Shown piece by piece: positions 1 to 8,315 of a stretch of DNA of 38,604 nt. This DNA is from Prevotella sp. (GTDB lineage Bacteria > Bacteroidota > Bacteroidia > Bacteroidales > Bacteroidaceae): NCBI GenBank assembly GCA_022511075.1, contig JAFLSE010000027.1, forward strand, positions 1 through 38,604, read 5' to 3'. Both the position numbers and the translations under genes were made by a program. Each line of letters starts with the position of its first letter. The first letter of the stretch is position 1. The notes under the pieces are model-generated. The model was not told the DNA's origin, did no database searches, and saw only the letters and a list, made by a program, of their open reading frames with translations.

Positions 1-103
1 CGGTATGGCAGACCAGGTTAGTTACATCTCCACTGGTGGCGGTGCTCTTCTCGAGGCTATCGAGGGTAAGGTGCTTCCGGGTGTTGCAGCCATCAAGGGC
101 TAA
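1..103 (+). CDS. pgk: Phosphoglycerate kinase, C-terminal fragment
   Basis: This is the last 33 codons of a gene that begins before the window, read from base 2 to a TAA at 101-103. The peptide contains [20 protein letters not shown], the very conserved C-terminal end of phosphoglycerate kinase, where the glycine-rich stretch lies near the nucleotide phosphates. The enzyme makes ATP from 1,3-bisphosphoglycerate in cytosolic glycolysis. Its stop codon shares one base with the ATG of the next gene (TAATG), so the two are probably cotranscribed and translationally coupled. The fragment is short but the match is distinctive. Confidence 0.9.
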   Translation, partial: GMADQVSYISTGGGALLEAIEGKVLPGVAAIKG

Positions 104-876
104 TGATATACTATTTTTCGGGAACAGGCAACACCAAGTGGGTGGCAGAAACAATAGCCGCCGCCACAGGTGAGCGTCTTGTTAATATTTCCGACAAAGC
201 CTGTTGGCATGTCGGCTGTCAGTTGGCAGCCGACGAGCCAATAGGCTTTTGTTTTCCCGTCCACGGTTGGCAGCCGCCAAGGATAGTCCGTGATTTTGTG
301 CGCAGCCTGAAAGTCGACGATGCTTCCAACCGCTATTGCTATGTCGTCTGCACCTGTGGCGACAGCATCGGCAAGGCAATGGACCTGTTTCGCAAAGACC
401 TGTCAGCAAATGGCATTACACTCCATTCCGCTTTCTCGCTCATTATGCCTGAGAGTTATGTCTGCCTGCCGTTTATGTACACAGATACAAAGGAGCGTGA
501 GCAGGAAAAAATTTCTAATGCAGCAACGCAATTAGACAGCATAATAGAGAAAATCAAGACTCGTGAAAAGGGCATAAACAATCTTGTAGAAGGACCTTGC
601 GCTTGGACACTCACCCACGTTGTCGGCAATTTCTTCAACAAGTTTATGATAACCGACAAACCTTTCCGCGTAGATAGTTCTCTCTGCCTGCATTGCGGTT
701 TATGCAAAAAGGTCTGTCCTGTCAAAAACATCGACATCACCCCCGACGGCTTACCCCATTGGCAGTGCAACGGCACTTGCACCAACTGCCTTTCCTGCTA
801 TCATCACTGCCCCGTGCATGCCATAAACTACAGGAGTATAACCAAGAAGCGCGGACAATACTACTTTAAATTTTGA
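103..876 (+). CDS. EFR1-type flavodoxin-ferredoxin fusion protein
   Basis: A 257-residue cytoplasmic redox protein with two parts. The N-terminus (YFSGTGNT, residues 4-11) is the FMN phosphate-binding loop of a flavodoxin-like domain that spans roughly residues 1-150. The C-terminus carries two CxxCxxCxxxCP clusters, C195/C198/C201/C205 and C226/C229/C232/C236, each expected to bind a [4Fe-4S] centre. This arrangement matches the EFR1 family of predicted flavodoxin-ferredoxin proteins found in anaerobes, whose physiological partner is generally not known. The ATG overlaps the pgk stop by one base, indicating coupled translation. It ends about 40 bases before the dnaB promoter. The family call is firm; the substrate is unknown. 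Confidence 0.85.
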   Translation: MIYYFSGTGNTKWVAETIAAATGERLVNISDKACWHVGCQLAADEPIGFCFPVHGWQPPRIVRDFVRSLKVDDASNRYCYVVCTCGDSIGKAMDLFRKDLSANGITLHSAFSLIMPESYVCLPFMYTDTKEREQEKISNAATQLDSIIEKIKTREKGINNLVEGPCAWTLTHVVGNFFNKFMITDKPFRVDSSLCLHCGLCKKVCPVKNIDITPDGLPHWQCNGTCTNCLSCYHHCPVHAINYRSITKKRGQYYFKF

Positions 877-914
877 ATTTCAAGATTTCTTTTGGTATCG
901 ATAAAGCCAAAATT

Positions 915-946
915 TTTGTGGAATTGGAAAAATATTCGTAACTTTG
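915..946 (+). promoter_or_regulatory. Bacteroidetes-type promoter of dnaB
   Basis: TTTG at 915-918 is followed after 20 bases by TAACTTTG at 939-946, a full match to the Bacteroidetes -33/-7 pattern TTTG and TAnnTTTG. Transcription would start near 953, about 30 bases before the dnaB ATG. Confidence 0.75.
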
Positions 947-983
947 TGCTCACTTTCACAAAACAGATATTCAATTTAAATAT

Positions 984-2555
984 ATGCCAGAAGAAAAACA
1001 GACGAAAGGGGGCGCACGGCGCTCTACAAGACACACCGCAGGACAGGTGGATTCAACGTATGCACGACTGCAGCCGCAGGACCTTGAGGCGGAGAAGGTG
1101 GTGCTTGGAGCACTGATGATAGACAGGGACGCATACTCGATAGTGTGCGAGATACTGCGTGCGGAAAGTTTCTATGAGAAACGCAACAGCAAGATATACC
1201 AGGCAATACAGGACCTGAGCCTGAAGGAAAGTCCTGTGGATGTGGTTACCGTGACAGACCAGCTGGCAAAGAACGGCGACCTTGAGGATGTCGGCGGTCC
1301 GCTTTATATATCGGAGTTGAGCACGCGCGTGGCTTCGTCGGCAAACGTGGAATATCACGCAAGGATTATAGCGCAGAAGTCGTTGGCAAGGCAGATAATA
1401 TCATTTGCAGGAAACGTTGAGACATTAGCGTTTGACGAGACTAACGACATCGACATTGTGATGCAGACGGCGGAGAGCGAACTCTTCACCATCTCGCAGA
1501 CCAATATGAAAAAGGACTACACGCAGATTGACCCTGTGGTGAAGTTGGCAATAGAGACGATACAAAAGGCGGCTGCAAACAAGAGCGGAATGACGGGTGT
1601 GCCCACGGGCTACCGCGAACTTGACAAGAAGACGAGCGGATGGCAGGCATCAGACCTTATAATAATTGCCGGTCGCCCTGCGATGGGAAAGACCTCTTTC
1701 GCCCTGTCTATGGCAAAGAACATTGCTTGCGACCATCAGATACCCACGGCGTTCTTCTCGCTCGAAATGAGCAACGTGCAGTTGGTGAACAGGCTTATGT
1801 CGAACGTTTGCGAGATTGCGGGCAGCAGGATTCTCAACGGACAGCTGCAACCAGACGAATGGGAGCGCTTGGACAAGAGGGTGAACAACCTGCTGGGTGC
1901 TCCGCTGTATGTTGACGAGACTCCGGGACTGTCGGTGTTTGAGCTACGCACGAAAGCTCGCCGACTGGTGCGTGAGCACGGCATAAAGATAATAATGATA
2001 GACTACTTGCAGCTGATGAACGCCAGTGGTATGCGCTTCAGCAGCAGGCAGGAAGAGGTGTCGAAGATTTCGCAGTCGCTGAAAGGACTTGCAAAGGAAC
2101 TCGATATTCCTATAATAGCACTGAGCCAGCTGAACCGTGGCGTTGAAGGGCGCGAAGGACTTGAAGGCAAGCGTCCGCAGCTGAGCGACCTGCGCGAATC
2201 GGGAGCGATAGAGCAGGATGCGGATATGGTGATGTTCGTGCACCGTCCGGAGTACTACCACATATATCAAGACGAGAAAGGGCGCGACCTGCATGGTATG
2301 GCGCAGATAATAATAGCAAAGCACAGAAAGGGTGCCACGGGCGATGTGCTGCTCACGTTCCGCGGAGAGTTTACGCGCTTCGAGAATCCTGATGAAAATA
2401 GTTTCCGTCGCCGCAAGAACGAAGACGACGGAGGCGGCGAGATAATGGGCAGTAAGGTCAATGGCGGCGAGATGCCTACAGACGTTCAGGGGTTCGGAGG
2501 CTTCGAGGGAGGCTTGCCTCCACCTGCCGACGACAGCGAAACATTGCCATATTAA
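984..2555 (+). CDS. dnaB: Replicative DNA helicase DnaB
   Basis: A 523-residue hexameric 5'-3' helicase that unwinds DNA at the replication fork and recruits primase. The N-terminal DnaB domain starts after a basic, poorly conserved leader (residues 1-30), with the typical PQDLEAEKVVLGALM start. A RecA-like motor follows from about residue 200, with Walker A GRPAMGKT near 230-237, the conserved EMS motif after it, the Walker B region IIMIDYLQLM, and the SQLNRGVEGR and SDLRESGAIEQDAD motifs. The acidic, glycine-rich C-terminal tail is usual. No intein interrupts the motor. The ATG at 984 fits both the promoter distance and the family length; an upstream frame at 892 is a different reading frame. 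Confidence 0.97.
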   Translation: MPEEKQTKGGARRSTRHTAGQVDSTYARLQPQDLEAEKVVLGALMIDRDAYSIVCEILRAESFYEKRNSKIYQAIQDLSLKESPVDVVTVTDQLAKNGDLEDVGGPLYISELSTRVASSANVEYHARIIAQKSLARQIISFAGNVETLAFDETNDIDIVMQTAESELFTISQTNMKKDYTQIDPVVKLAIETIQKAAANKSGMTGVPTGYRELDKKTSGWQASDLIIIAGRPAMGKTSFALSMAKNIACDHQIPTAFFSLEMSNVQLVNRLMSNVCEIAGSRILNGQLQPDEWERLDKRVNNLLGAPLYVDETPGLSVFELRTKARRLVREHGIKIIMIDYLQLMNASGMRFSSRQEEVSKISQSLKGLAKELDIPIIALSQLNRGVEGREGLEGKRPQLSDLRESGAIEQDADMVMFVHRPEYYHIYQDEKGRDLHGMAQIIIAKHRKGATGDVLLTFRGEFTRFENPDENSFRRRKNEDDGGGEIMGSKVNGGEMPTDVQGFGGFEGGLPPPADDSETLPY

Positions 2556-2584
2556 GGAAAAAAGAATAATTTTCGTGGTTTTAT

Positions 2585-2615
2585 TTTGTAGTTTATACAA
2601 ATTGGTGTAATTTTG
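2585..2615 (+). promoter_or_regulatory. Bacteroidetes-type promoter of aspS
   Basis: TTTG at 2585-2588, a 19-base spacer, and TAATTTTG at 2608-2615 match the Bacteroidetes consensus. The aspS ATG lies 26 bases downstream. No clear terminator separates it from dnaB, so readthrough is possible. Confidence 0.75.
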
Positions 2616-2641
2616 CATTTCGGAAAACAATATATATAAAT

Positions 2642-4393
2642 ATGTATAGAAGCAAAACTTGTGGAGAATTACGTCTCCAAGACGTTGGCAGCGAGGTTAC
2701 GCTTGCCGGTTGGGTTCAGCGCAGTCGCAAGATGGGAGGAATGACATTCGTTGACCTCCGCGACCGCTATGGTATAACGCAGTTGGTGTTCAACGACGCA
2801 GTTGACGCTGCCCTTTGCGACAGTGCCAACAAACTTGGCAGGGAATACTGCATACAGGTTACGGGAAAGGTGAGCGAGCGCGAGAGCAAGAATGCCAATA
2901 TGCCTACGGGCGACATTGAGATAATAGCAAGCACGCTGAAAGTGTTGAGTGAGAGTGTAACGCCTCCGTTCACGATAGAGGACAATACCGACGGCGGCGA
3001 CGACATTCGCATGAAGTACCGCTATCTCGACTTGCGCCGTCCTTCGGTGCGCAAGAATTTGGAACTGCGCCACCGCATGACGATACTTATACGCAATTTC
3101 CTCGACAATGAGAACTTTATTGAGGTTGAGACACCAATACTTATCGGCTCAACACCGGAGGGCGCGCGCGACTTCGTTGTGCCAAGCCGAATGAACCCCG
3201 GACAGTTCTATGCACTGCCGCAGAGTCCGCAGACGCTGAAGCAGTTGCTCATGGTCAGCGGTTTCGACCGCTATTTCCAGATAGCAAAGTGTTTCCGCGA
3301 CGAAGACCTGCGTGCCGACCGTCAGCCTGAGTTCACGCAAATTGACTGCGAGATGTCGTTTGTAGAGCAAGACGACGTGATAGATATTTTCGAGGCTCTT
3401 GCACGCCACCTGTTCAAGGAAATACGCGGCGTGGAATTGCCAAAACTCCAGCAGATGACGTGGCACGAGGCTATGCGCCGTTTCGGAAGCGACAAGCCCG
3501 ACCTGCGTTTTGGTATGGAGTTTGTGGAACTTATGGACGTGCTCAAACTCGGCAAGTTTCAGGTGTTCGACGATGCTGCATACATAGGTGGTATTTGCGT
3601 TCCGGGCTGTGCAGGCTACACACGCAAGCAACTCGACCAACTCACCGACTTCGTGAAGAGTCAGCAGATTGGAGCAAAGGGATTGGTTTACATTAAATAT
3701 AATGAAGACGGCACGGCAAAGTCGAGCGTAGACAAGTTCTACACAGCCGAAGACCTTGCAGCCGTGAAAGAGAAGATGGGAGCAAAAGACGGCGATCTTG
3801 TGTTGATACTCAGCGGCGACAAGCCTAACAAGACCCGCACACAACTCTGCGCATTGCGTCTTGAGATGGGCGACCGCCTCGGACTGCGCGACAAGGATAA
3901 GTTTGTGTGCCTCTGGATTGTCGACTTCCCATTGTTCGAGTGGAGCGACGAGGAGCAGCGTCTTATGGCTACCCACCACCCATTCACCATGCCTAACCCT
4001 GCCGACATTCCGTTGCTTGAGGAGCATCCCGAGCAGGTGCGTGCTATGGCATACGACTTTGTGTGCAACGGTGTGGAACTCGGCGGTGGCTCACTGCGTA
4101 TTCACGACGGCAAGTTGCAGGAAAAGATGTTCCAAATTCTCGGCTTCACTCCAGAGAAGGCAATGGCGCAGTTCGGCTTCCTCATCAATGCCTTCAAGTA
4201 CGGTGCTCCTCCGCACGCAGGACTTGCCTTCGGACTCGACCGTTTTGTAAGCATTATGGCAGGTCTCGACTCTATTCGCGACTGCATTGCTTTCCCGAAG
4301 AATAATTCCGGACGCGATGTTATGCTCGATGCACCAGGCGAGATTGATGCTAAGCAACTTGACGAATTGCAATTAAAAGTGGACATTAAATAA
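2642..4393 (+). CDS. aspS: Aspartyl-tRNA synthetase
   Basis: A 583-residue class II synthetase that charges tRNA-Asp with aspartate. The N-terminal OB-fold anticodon-binding domain covers about residues 1-105 ([20 protein letters not shown]). The catalytic core includes [16 protein letters not shown], the [11 protein letters not shown] region, motif 2 ([18 protein letters not shown]) and motif 3 ([15 protein letters not shown]). A roughly 100-residue GAD-type insertion between motifs 2 and 3 marks the long bacterial form. Length is normal for that form. The gene has its own promoter and appears to be a single transcription unit. The enzyme could be discriminating or non-discriminating; the sequence alone does not settle this. 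Confidence 0.97.
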   Translation: MYRSKTCGELRLQDVGSEVTLAGWVQRSRKMGGMTFVDLRDRYGITQLVFNDAVDAALCDSANKLGREYCIQVTGKVSERESKNANMPTGDIEIIASTLKVLSESVTPPFTIEDNTDGGDDIRMKYRYLDLRRPSVRKNLELRHRMTILIRNFLDNENFIEVETPILIGSTPEGARDFVVPSRMNPGQFYALPQSPQTLKQLLMVSGFDRYFQIAKCFRDEDLRADRQPEFTQIDCEMSFVEQDDVIDIFEALARHLFKEIRGVELPKLQQMTWHEAMRRFGSDKPDLRFGMEFVELMDVLKLGKFQVFDDAAYIGGICVPGCAGYTRKQLDQLTDFVKSQQIGAKGLVYIKYNEDGTAKSSVDKFYTAEDLAAVKEKMGAKDGDLVLILSGDKPNKTRTQLCALRLEMGDRLGLRDKDKFVCLWIVDFPLFEWSDEEQRLMATHHPFTMPNPADIPLLEEHPEQVRAMAYDFVCNGVELGGGSLRIHDGKLQEKMFQILGFTPEKAMAQFGFLINAFKYGAPPHAGLAFGLDRFVSIMAGLDSIRDCIAFPKNNSGRDVMLDAPGEIDAKQLDELQLKVDIK

Positions 4394-4465
4394 CATAAAG
4401 ACATTTGCTGTTTTGACCTATGTCAAAAAAACATAACAAAACGACCTTTTGTGTTGCAGTACATA

Positions 4466-4496
4466 ATTGTGGAGTATAAAATAATTATTACTTTTG
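4466..4496 (+). promoter_or_regulatory. Predicted promoter of the winged-helix gene
   Basis: TACTTTTG at 4489-4496 fits the -7 pattern TAnnTTTG. The -33 position, 19 bases upstream, reads ATTG (4466-4469), one base off TTTG. The ATG of the next gene is about 48 bases downstream. Confidence 0.55.
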
Positions 4497-4543
4497 TACC
4501 CAGAATTTGTATTCAGAACATAAAAATTAAATTGTAAAACAAA

Positions 4544-4849
4544 ATGGCAGAAAAGAAAACAACAAAAGCTACAGCTACAAAGGCAGTAGCAGAGAAGGCA
4601 CCAGCTAAGAAGTGTGCCACAAAGAAATGTGCTACCAAAAAGGCTGCAACTCTTGCACTGACAGCAGAGAATGCAGGTTTCAAGGCAGGTGATGTTTATC
4701 AGACTCTCGCAGCAGCTGAGGTTGCAATGTCTGTGGCAGAAATTGCCAAGGCTGCAAAAATCAGCACAGAGGAAACACTGCTCGGCATGGGCTGGCTCTT
4801 CAAGGAGGGCAAGATTGTTGCTGCAGAAGATAAGGTAGCTTTGGCTTAA
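4544..4849 (+). CDS. Small winged-helix DNA-binding protein with a Lys/Ala/Cys-rich tail
   Basis: A 101-residue protein. The first 40 residues are almost only K, A, T, E and C and include a tandem AKKCATKKCATKKAAT array, resembling the basic tails of histone H1-like bacterial proteins. Residues from about 45 onward (AGFKAGDVYQTLAAAEVAMSVAEIAKAAKI and the following GMGWLFKEGKI) form a compact winged helix-turn-helix resembling the DUF2582 family common in Bacteroidetes. It probably binds DNA or RNA, perhaps with a nucleoid role; that is inference. It has its own promoter and is followed by a strong hairpin terminator. The function of the cysteines in the tail is unclear. Homologues often have only the winged-helix part. 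Confidence 0.7.
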   Translation: MAEKKTTKATATKAVAEKAPAKKCATKKCATKKAATLALTAENAGFKAGDVYQTLAAAEVAMSVAEIAKAAKISTEETLLGMGWLFKEGKIVAAEDKVALA

Positions 4850-4875
4850 CACTTGTCTCCACAATAACAAAAAAT

Positions 4876-4906
4876 AAGTCGGTGGTTATGCAATCACCGA
4901 CTTTTA
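4876..4906 (+). terminator. Rho-independent terminator after the winged-helix gene
   Basis: A 12-bp stem (4876-4887 with 4892-4903, one G-U pair) closes a 4-base loop ATGC and is followed by T-rich sequence. It sits 26 bases after the stop of the winged-helix gene and ends only 8 bases before the next ATG. Confidence 0.8.
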
Positions 4907-4914
4907 TATGTTGA

Positions 4915-5280
4915 ATGGTTGAGGTTAGCGACATAATACACATTCTTGCACAGGCTGGTAGCAAGGGAATGAAACTCGGTAAGCTTGCAACGCACGTTTA
5001 CAATAATCGTCGTTCCTTTTTCGAGACTCTCAATTATGACGATGTCTATGCCGAGGTGAAGCAGACGATGCTGCGCCTCTCAAAGTCGTCGTCGTCAATA
5101 ATTGAGCCTATGGACGTTAGGGGATATTACCGCCTAAACCCCGACAAACTACAGCAGTACGGACAACTCACCATTGACTTCGACGGAACTGAGATTTTGT
5201 TGCAGGAAGAAACAGAAGAGGAACAGCCTTCGGTTGAAAACCAAGACATGTCCCTCGACTTGTTTGCAGATATGGATTGA
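4915..5280 (+). CDS. Unidentified small acidic protein, possibly winged-helix
   Basis: I do not recognise this 121-residue protein with certainty. Residues 1-80 (VSDIIHILAQAGSKGMKLGK to RGYYRLNPD) have helix-helix-strand spacing and a closing G-Y-Y-R-L pattern like winged-helix folds of the HARE-HTH kind; this is a weak structural guess. The C-terminal 40 residues are acidic (EETEEEQPS and a final DLFADMD). A TGA lies in frame directly before the ATG at 4915, so translation cannot start further upstream, yet that ATG is 8 bases after a terminator stem with no visible promoter or Shine-Dalgarno sequence between. Expression may depend on readthrough or on reinitiation. The gene converges with the ABC protein gene on the other strand, 66 bases away. 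Confidence 0.6.
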   Translation: MVEVSDIIHILAQAGSKGMKLGKLATHVYNNRRSFFETLNYDDVYAEVKQTMLRLSKSSSSIIEPMDVRGYYRLNPDKLQQYGQLTIDFDGTEILLQEETEEEQPSVENQDMSLDLFADMD

Positions 5281-5346
5281 TATAAACTATCTAACGGTTA
5301 TCCATACCGCCTCGCCACGGTCTTTCCAGCCGAAAGATCATCATTT

Positions 5347-6843
5347 TCATATCGCTTGCTGTTTAATTCTTTCAAGATATATTGAGTGGTCTATGCACGC
5401 AGGATATTCTTCCTTGTAGTGTGTTACCATTATCATTGTCTTGTTCTTGCGCTTACAAAACGCCTCGATAACATCTTTTACCAATCGGCGGTTGTAGTCG
5501 TCAAGTCCGTGCAGAGGCTCGTCAAGTATTAATAGTTCAGGGTCTTTCACGAATGCGCGTGCAAGTAATACCAATCGCTGTTCTCCACTTGAAAGGTTGA
5601 GGAAAGAGGTGTCCTCCTTGCCTTTCAGTCCGAATATGTCGAGCCACCAACGACAGATATCGTATTCTTCGGGGCGTGGCTTTACGTATAGTCCTACGGA
5701 GTCTTTCAGTCCGCTTGCCACTATGCGTATGGCAGGCAGGTCACGGTGGTATGCCCTGTGCATTTCAGGCGACACGTAACCGATGTGCTTCTTTATGTCC
5801 CAGATGGTTTCGCCTGTGCCTCGACGGTCGTCAAAGAGCACTATGTTGCAGGCATAACTTTGCGGATTGTCTGCACAAACGAGGCTGAGAAGGGTTGATT
5901 TTCCTGCGCCGTTCTCACCGCTAAGTGCCCAACGCTCGCCGTTCATCACCTTCCAGTCGAGTTCTTTCAGTATAGTGCGCTCTCCGTATCTTATGCTCAC
6001 CTTGTGCATATTGACTACTTCCTGCGCCTTGTAGTCCTCGTTCTTATAGGGTAATTGTTCAATGGCTTTTTCCTTGTTGTCATCGAGCACTTTGCTTGGT
6101 GTCTTTTCCTTTCGGGCGAGATATTCGTCAAGAGTCACTTTCTTGCCAACTACCATATCCTTTACCTCTACCACATGTGTGATAAAATCAGGAATATCGT
6201 CGGTCTTGCTCAATACGAGCATTATCTGCAATGCGTGTTCCCTGCACAGTGTACCGAGAATATCGCGCAGTTGCTCTCTCGTGCCTGCGTCCAATCCAAT
6301 GAAAGGATTATCCATTATGAGCACACGCGGATTGCCAAGCATCACTTTTATGAGTTGAAGTTTGCGCAGTTCGCCACTCGACAGCAATATAACATATTTG
6401 TCGAGAAGGTGCTCCATTTTGAAGAAATCATAGAGATGTTTCTGGAACGTACGCCTCTCTGGGGTGTCATCGCCGTTTATCAGATATGCGTGTTCGAGAA
6501 CGTCGCCAACCACAGGAGTCTGTTCGTCAATCTCCCCTTGATTCCAACGCTGCTGCAGATAGTATGTGCCGTCGCTGTCTCCGTAGGAGTCGCGGAATGC
6601 AATGTATTTGATATTATCCGAAACAAGTTTTCGTGTGCTTGGTGCAAAGTTATATTCAGGGTCGTGCATCAGCAAAGGGTGCTTGCCTGTGATAATATCT
6701 ACAAGCATTGTCTTGCCAGCACCGTTGCGCCCAACTATTGCTATGTGTTCGCCATCAAGCATTTCAAAATCTACCGGTTGCGCCATTCGCCACTCCGGCT
6801 TTCGCACAACGCCCTGCTTTATTTTTATTAATGCTGAACTCAT
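5347..6843 (-). CDS. Soluble twin-ABC ATPase (ModF-like)
   Basis: A 498-residue protein with two ABC ATPase domains and no membrane segments. Domain 1 has Walker A GRNGAGKT, signature LSSGELRKL and Walker B VLIMDNP. Domain 2 has GENGAGKST, LSSGEQRLVLLARAF and LLILDEPLHGLD. Length and layout match the ModF/PhrA-like group of tandem ABC proteins, whose members have been linked to molybdate transport loci but often stand alone. No permease gene is nearby. The ATG overlaps the cstA stop by 4 bases (ATGA), so it is translationally coupled to cstA. The aspartate in Walker B of domain 1 is followed by N rather than the catalytic E (MDNP), so site 1 may hydrolyse ATP poorly. The true role is open. 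Confidence 0.8.
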   Translation of the reverse strand: MSSALIKIKQGVVRKPEWRMAQPVDFEMLDGEHIAIVGRNGAGKTMLVDIITGKHPLLMHDPEYNFAPSTRKLVSDNIKYIAFRDSYGDSDGTYYLQQRWNQGEIDEQTPVVGDVLEHAYLINGDDTPERRTFQKHLYDFFKMEHLLDKYVILLSSGELRKLQLIKVMLGNPRVLIMDNPFIGLDAGTREQLRDILGTLCREHALQIMLVLSKTDDIPDFITHVVEVKDMVVGKKVTLDEYLARKEKTPSKVLDDNKEKAIEQLPYKNEDYKAQEVVNMHKVSIRYGERTILKELDWKVMNGERWALSGENGAGKSTLLSLVCADNPQSYACNIVLFDDRRGTGETIWDIKKHIGYVSPEMHRAYHRDLPAIRIVASGLKDSVGLYVKPRPEEYDICRWWLDIFGLKGKEDTSFLNLSSGEQRLVLLARAFVKDPELLILDEPLHGLDDYNRRLVKDVIEAFCKRKNKTMIMVTHYKEEYPACIDHSIYLERIKQQAI

Positions 6844-8303
6844 AGCCTATGATTTGCTTTAACTTTCCACACAACAAACCATACTACCGCTATTGCAAGG
6901 CAGCCCAATCCAAGAGGATAGCCTATAGAACCGTCGAGGTTGAATGCCTGCGGACTTACGAAAATGAACGTGGCACACACCGTAGTCATAAACAATGCAG
7001 GTATGAGCGTTATTGTGTATGGCTTCTTCTCGCGCACCAAATATACTGTGAGTGCCCAGAGTGTGAACACGGACAGTGCTTGGTTTGCCCAGCCGAAGTA
7101 TTGCCAAAGCACGTTGAAACCGTCCTTGTTGTTTATCTGCCACAAAAGCAATGCCATAGTTGCACCAAACAGCGGTATGCATATTGTAAGGCGAGCGCGC
7201 AGGCTCTTTTGCTCCAAGCCTATGAACTCTGCTATTATCAGTCGTGCCGAGCGCAATGCAGTGTCACCGCTTGTTATCGGGGCTGCCACAACACCGAGCA
7301 ATGCCAATATGCCGCCCACTATGCCGAGCCATTCGTTGCATATTATGTTCACCACCGATGGTGCAGCCGTTGAGTAACCATCGGGTGCTGCTGCCGCAAG
7401 AATTTCGTAACCTGGTGCAGGGTTGCCATAGAAGAAATACGATGCTACGGTAGCCCAGATGAGTGCTACTATACCCTCGGTTATCATTGAGCCGTAGAAT
7501 ATCGGTCGCCCCATCTTTTCGTGCTCAACACATCGTGCCATCAGCGGCGACTGCGTGGCATGGAAACCGCTTATCGCTCCGCATGCTATGGTGATGAACA
7601 GGGCTGGGAAGATGTTGTCCTTGAATGTGTCTGGGTGGGTGGCTGCTCCAAGATTGCCGAAGTTATCCCAAAGTTCGGGCAGGTCGGGCATCTTCACGAA
7701 AAGCATTATCATCAGCGCAAACGCCATGAACAACAGCGAGAATGCAAACAGCGGATAAATCTTGCCTATAATCTTGTCGACGGGCATCATTGTGGCTATG
7801 ATGTAGTATACGAAAATCACTATTATCCACATTGTGCTGCTGCCCCAAATATCTTTTAATATTCCTGCCGGACTTGATACAAAAACCGCACCGACCATAA
7901 TCAGCAGAAACACCGTGAACACAAGCATAACCTTCTTTGTGCCCTGTCCCAAAAACTTTCCGATAAGTTCGGGCAGTCCTGCTCCGCCATTGCGAATGCT
8001 AAGCATACCGCTCAGATAGTCGTGCGTAGCACCTGCAAAGATACAGCCAAGCACTATCCACAGATATGCCACTGGACCGAACTTTGCACCCATTATCGCA
8101 CCGAATATCGGTCCTGTACCTGCGATGTTAAGGAATTGTATCATAAATATCTTCCATCGTGGCAGCACCATAAAGTCTATTCCGTCTGCCTTGGTAATAG
8201 CTGGGGTAGGGCGGTCGTCGGGATTAAATGTGCGTTCTATCAGTCGTCCGTAGATAAAATAGCCTGCTATCAGCAGTGCGAGGCTTATAACAAATGTTAT
8301 CAT
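6840..8303 (-). CDS. cstA: CstA-family carbon starvation / peptide or pyruvate transporter
   Basis: A 487-residue polytopic inner-membrane protein with more than ten hydrophobic segments. Family hallmarks are the N-terminal YGRLIERTFNPDDRPTP stretch, GTGPIFGAIMGAKFGPVAYL, the GATHDYLSGMLSIRNGG loop, and ACGAISGFHATQSPLMARC. It is the shorter CstA form; the Escherichia coli protein is about 700 residues. Family members import pyruvate or peptides under nutrient limitation. The gene starts 12 bases after the L,D-transpeptidase stop and overlaps the ATPase gene by 4 bases, so all are probably on one mRNA. Substrate cannot be read from the sequence. Confidence 0.92.
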   Translation of the reverse strand: MITFVISLALLIAGYFIYGRLIERTFNPDDRPTPAITKADGIDFMVLPRWKIFMIQFLNIAGTGPIFGAIMGAKFGPVAYLWIVLGCIFAGATHDYLSGMLSIRNGGAGLPELIGKFLGQGTKKVMLVFTVFLLIMVGAVFVSSPAGILKDIWGSSTMWIIVIFVYYIIATMMPVDKIIGKIYPLFAFSLLFMAFALMIMLFVKMPDLPELWDNFGNLGAATHPDTFKDNIFPALFITIACGAISGFHATQSPLMARCVEHEKMGRPIFYGSMITEGIVALIWATVASYFFYGNPAPGYEILAAAAPDGYSTAAPSVVNIICNEWLGIVGGILALLGVVAAPITSGDTALRSARLIIAEFIGLEQKSLRARLTICIPLFGATMALLLWQINNKDGFNVLWQYFGWANQALSVFTLWALTVYLVREKKPYTITLIPALFMTTVCATFIFVSPQAFNLDGSIGYPLGLGCLAIAVVWFVVWKVKANHRL

Positions 8304-8315
8304 TTCTCGTTGTGT

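Noticed and set aside
3149..4027. Long open frame antisense to aspS (292 codons)
   Set aside because: It lies wholly opposite a conserved gene, contains runs of His/Leu/Cys typical of complementary-strand translation, and shows no domain.
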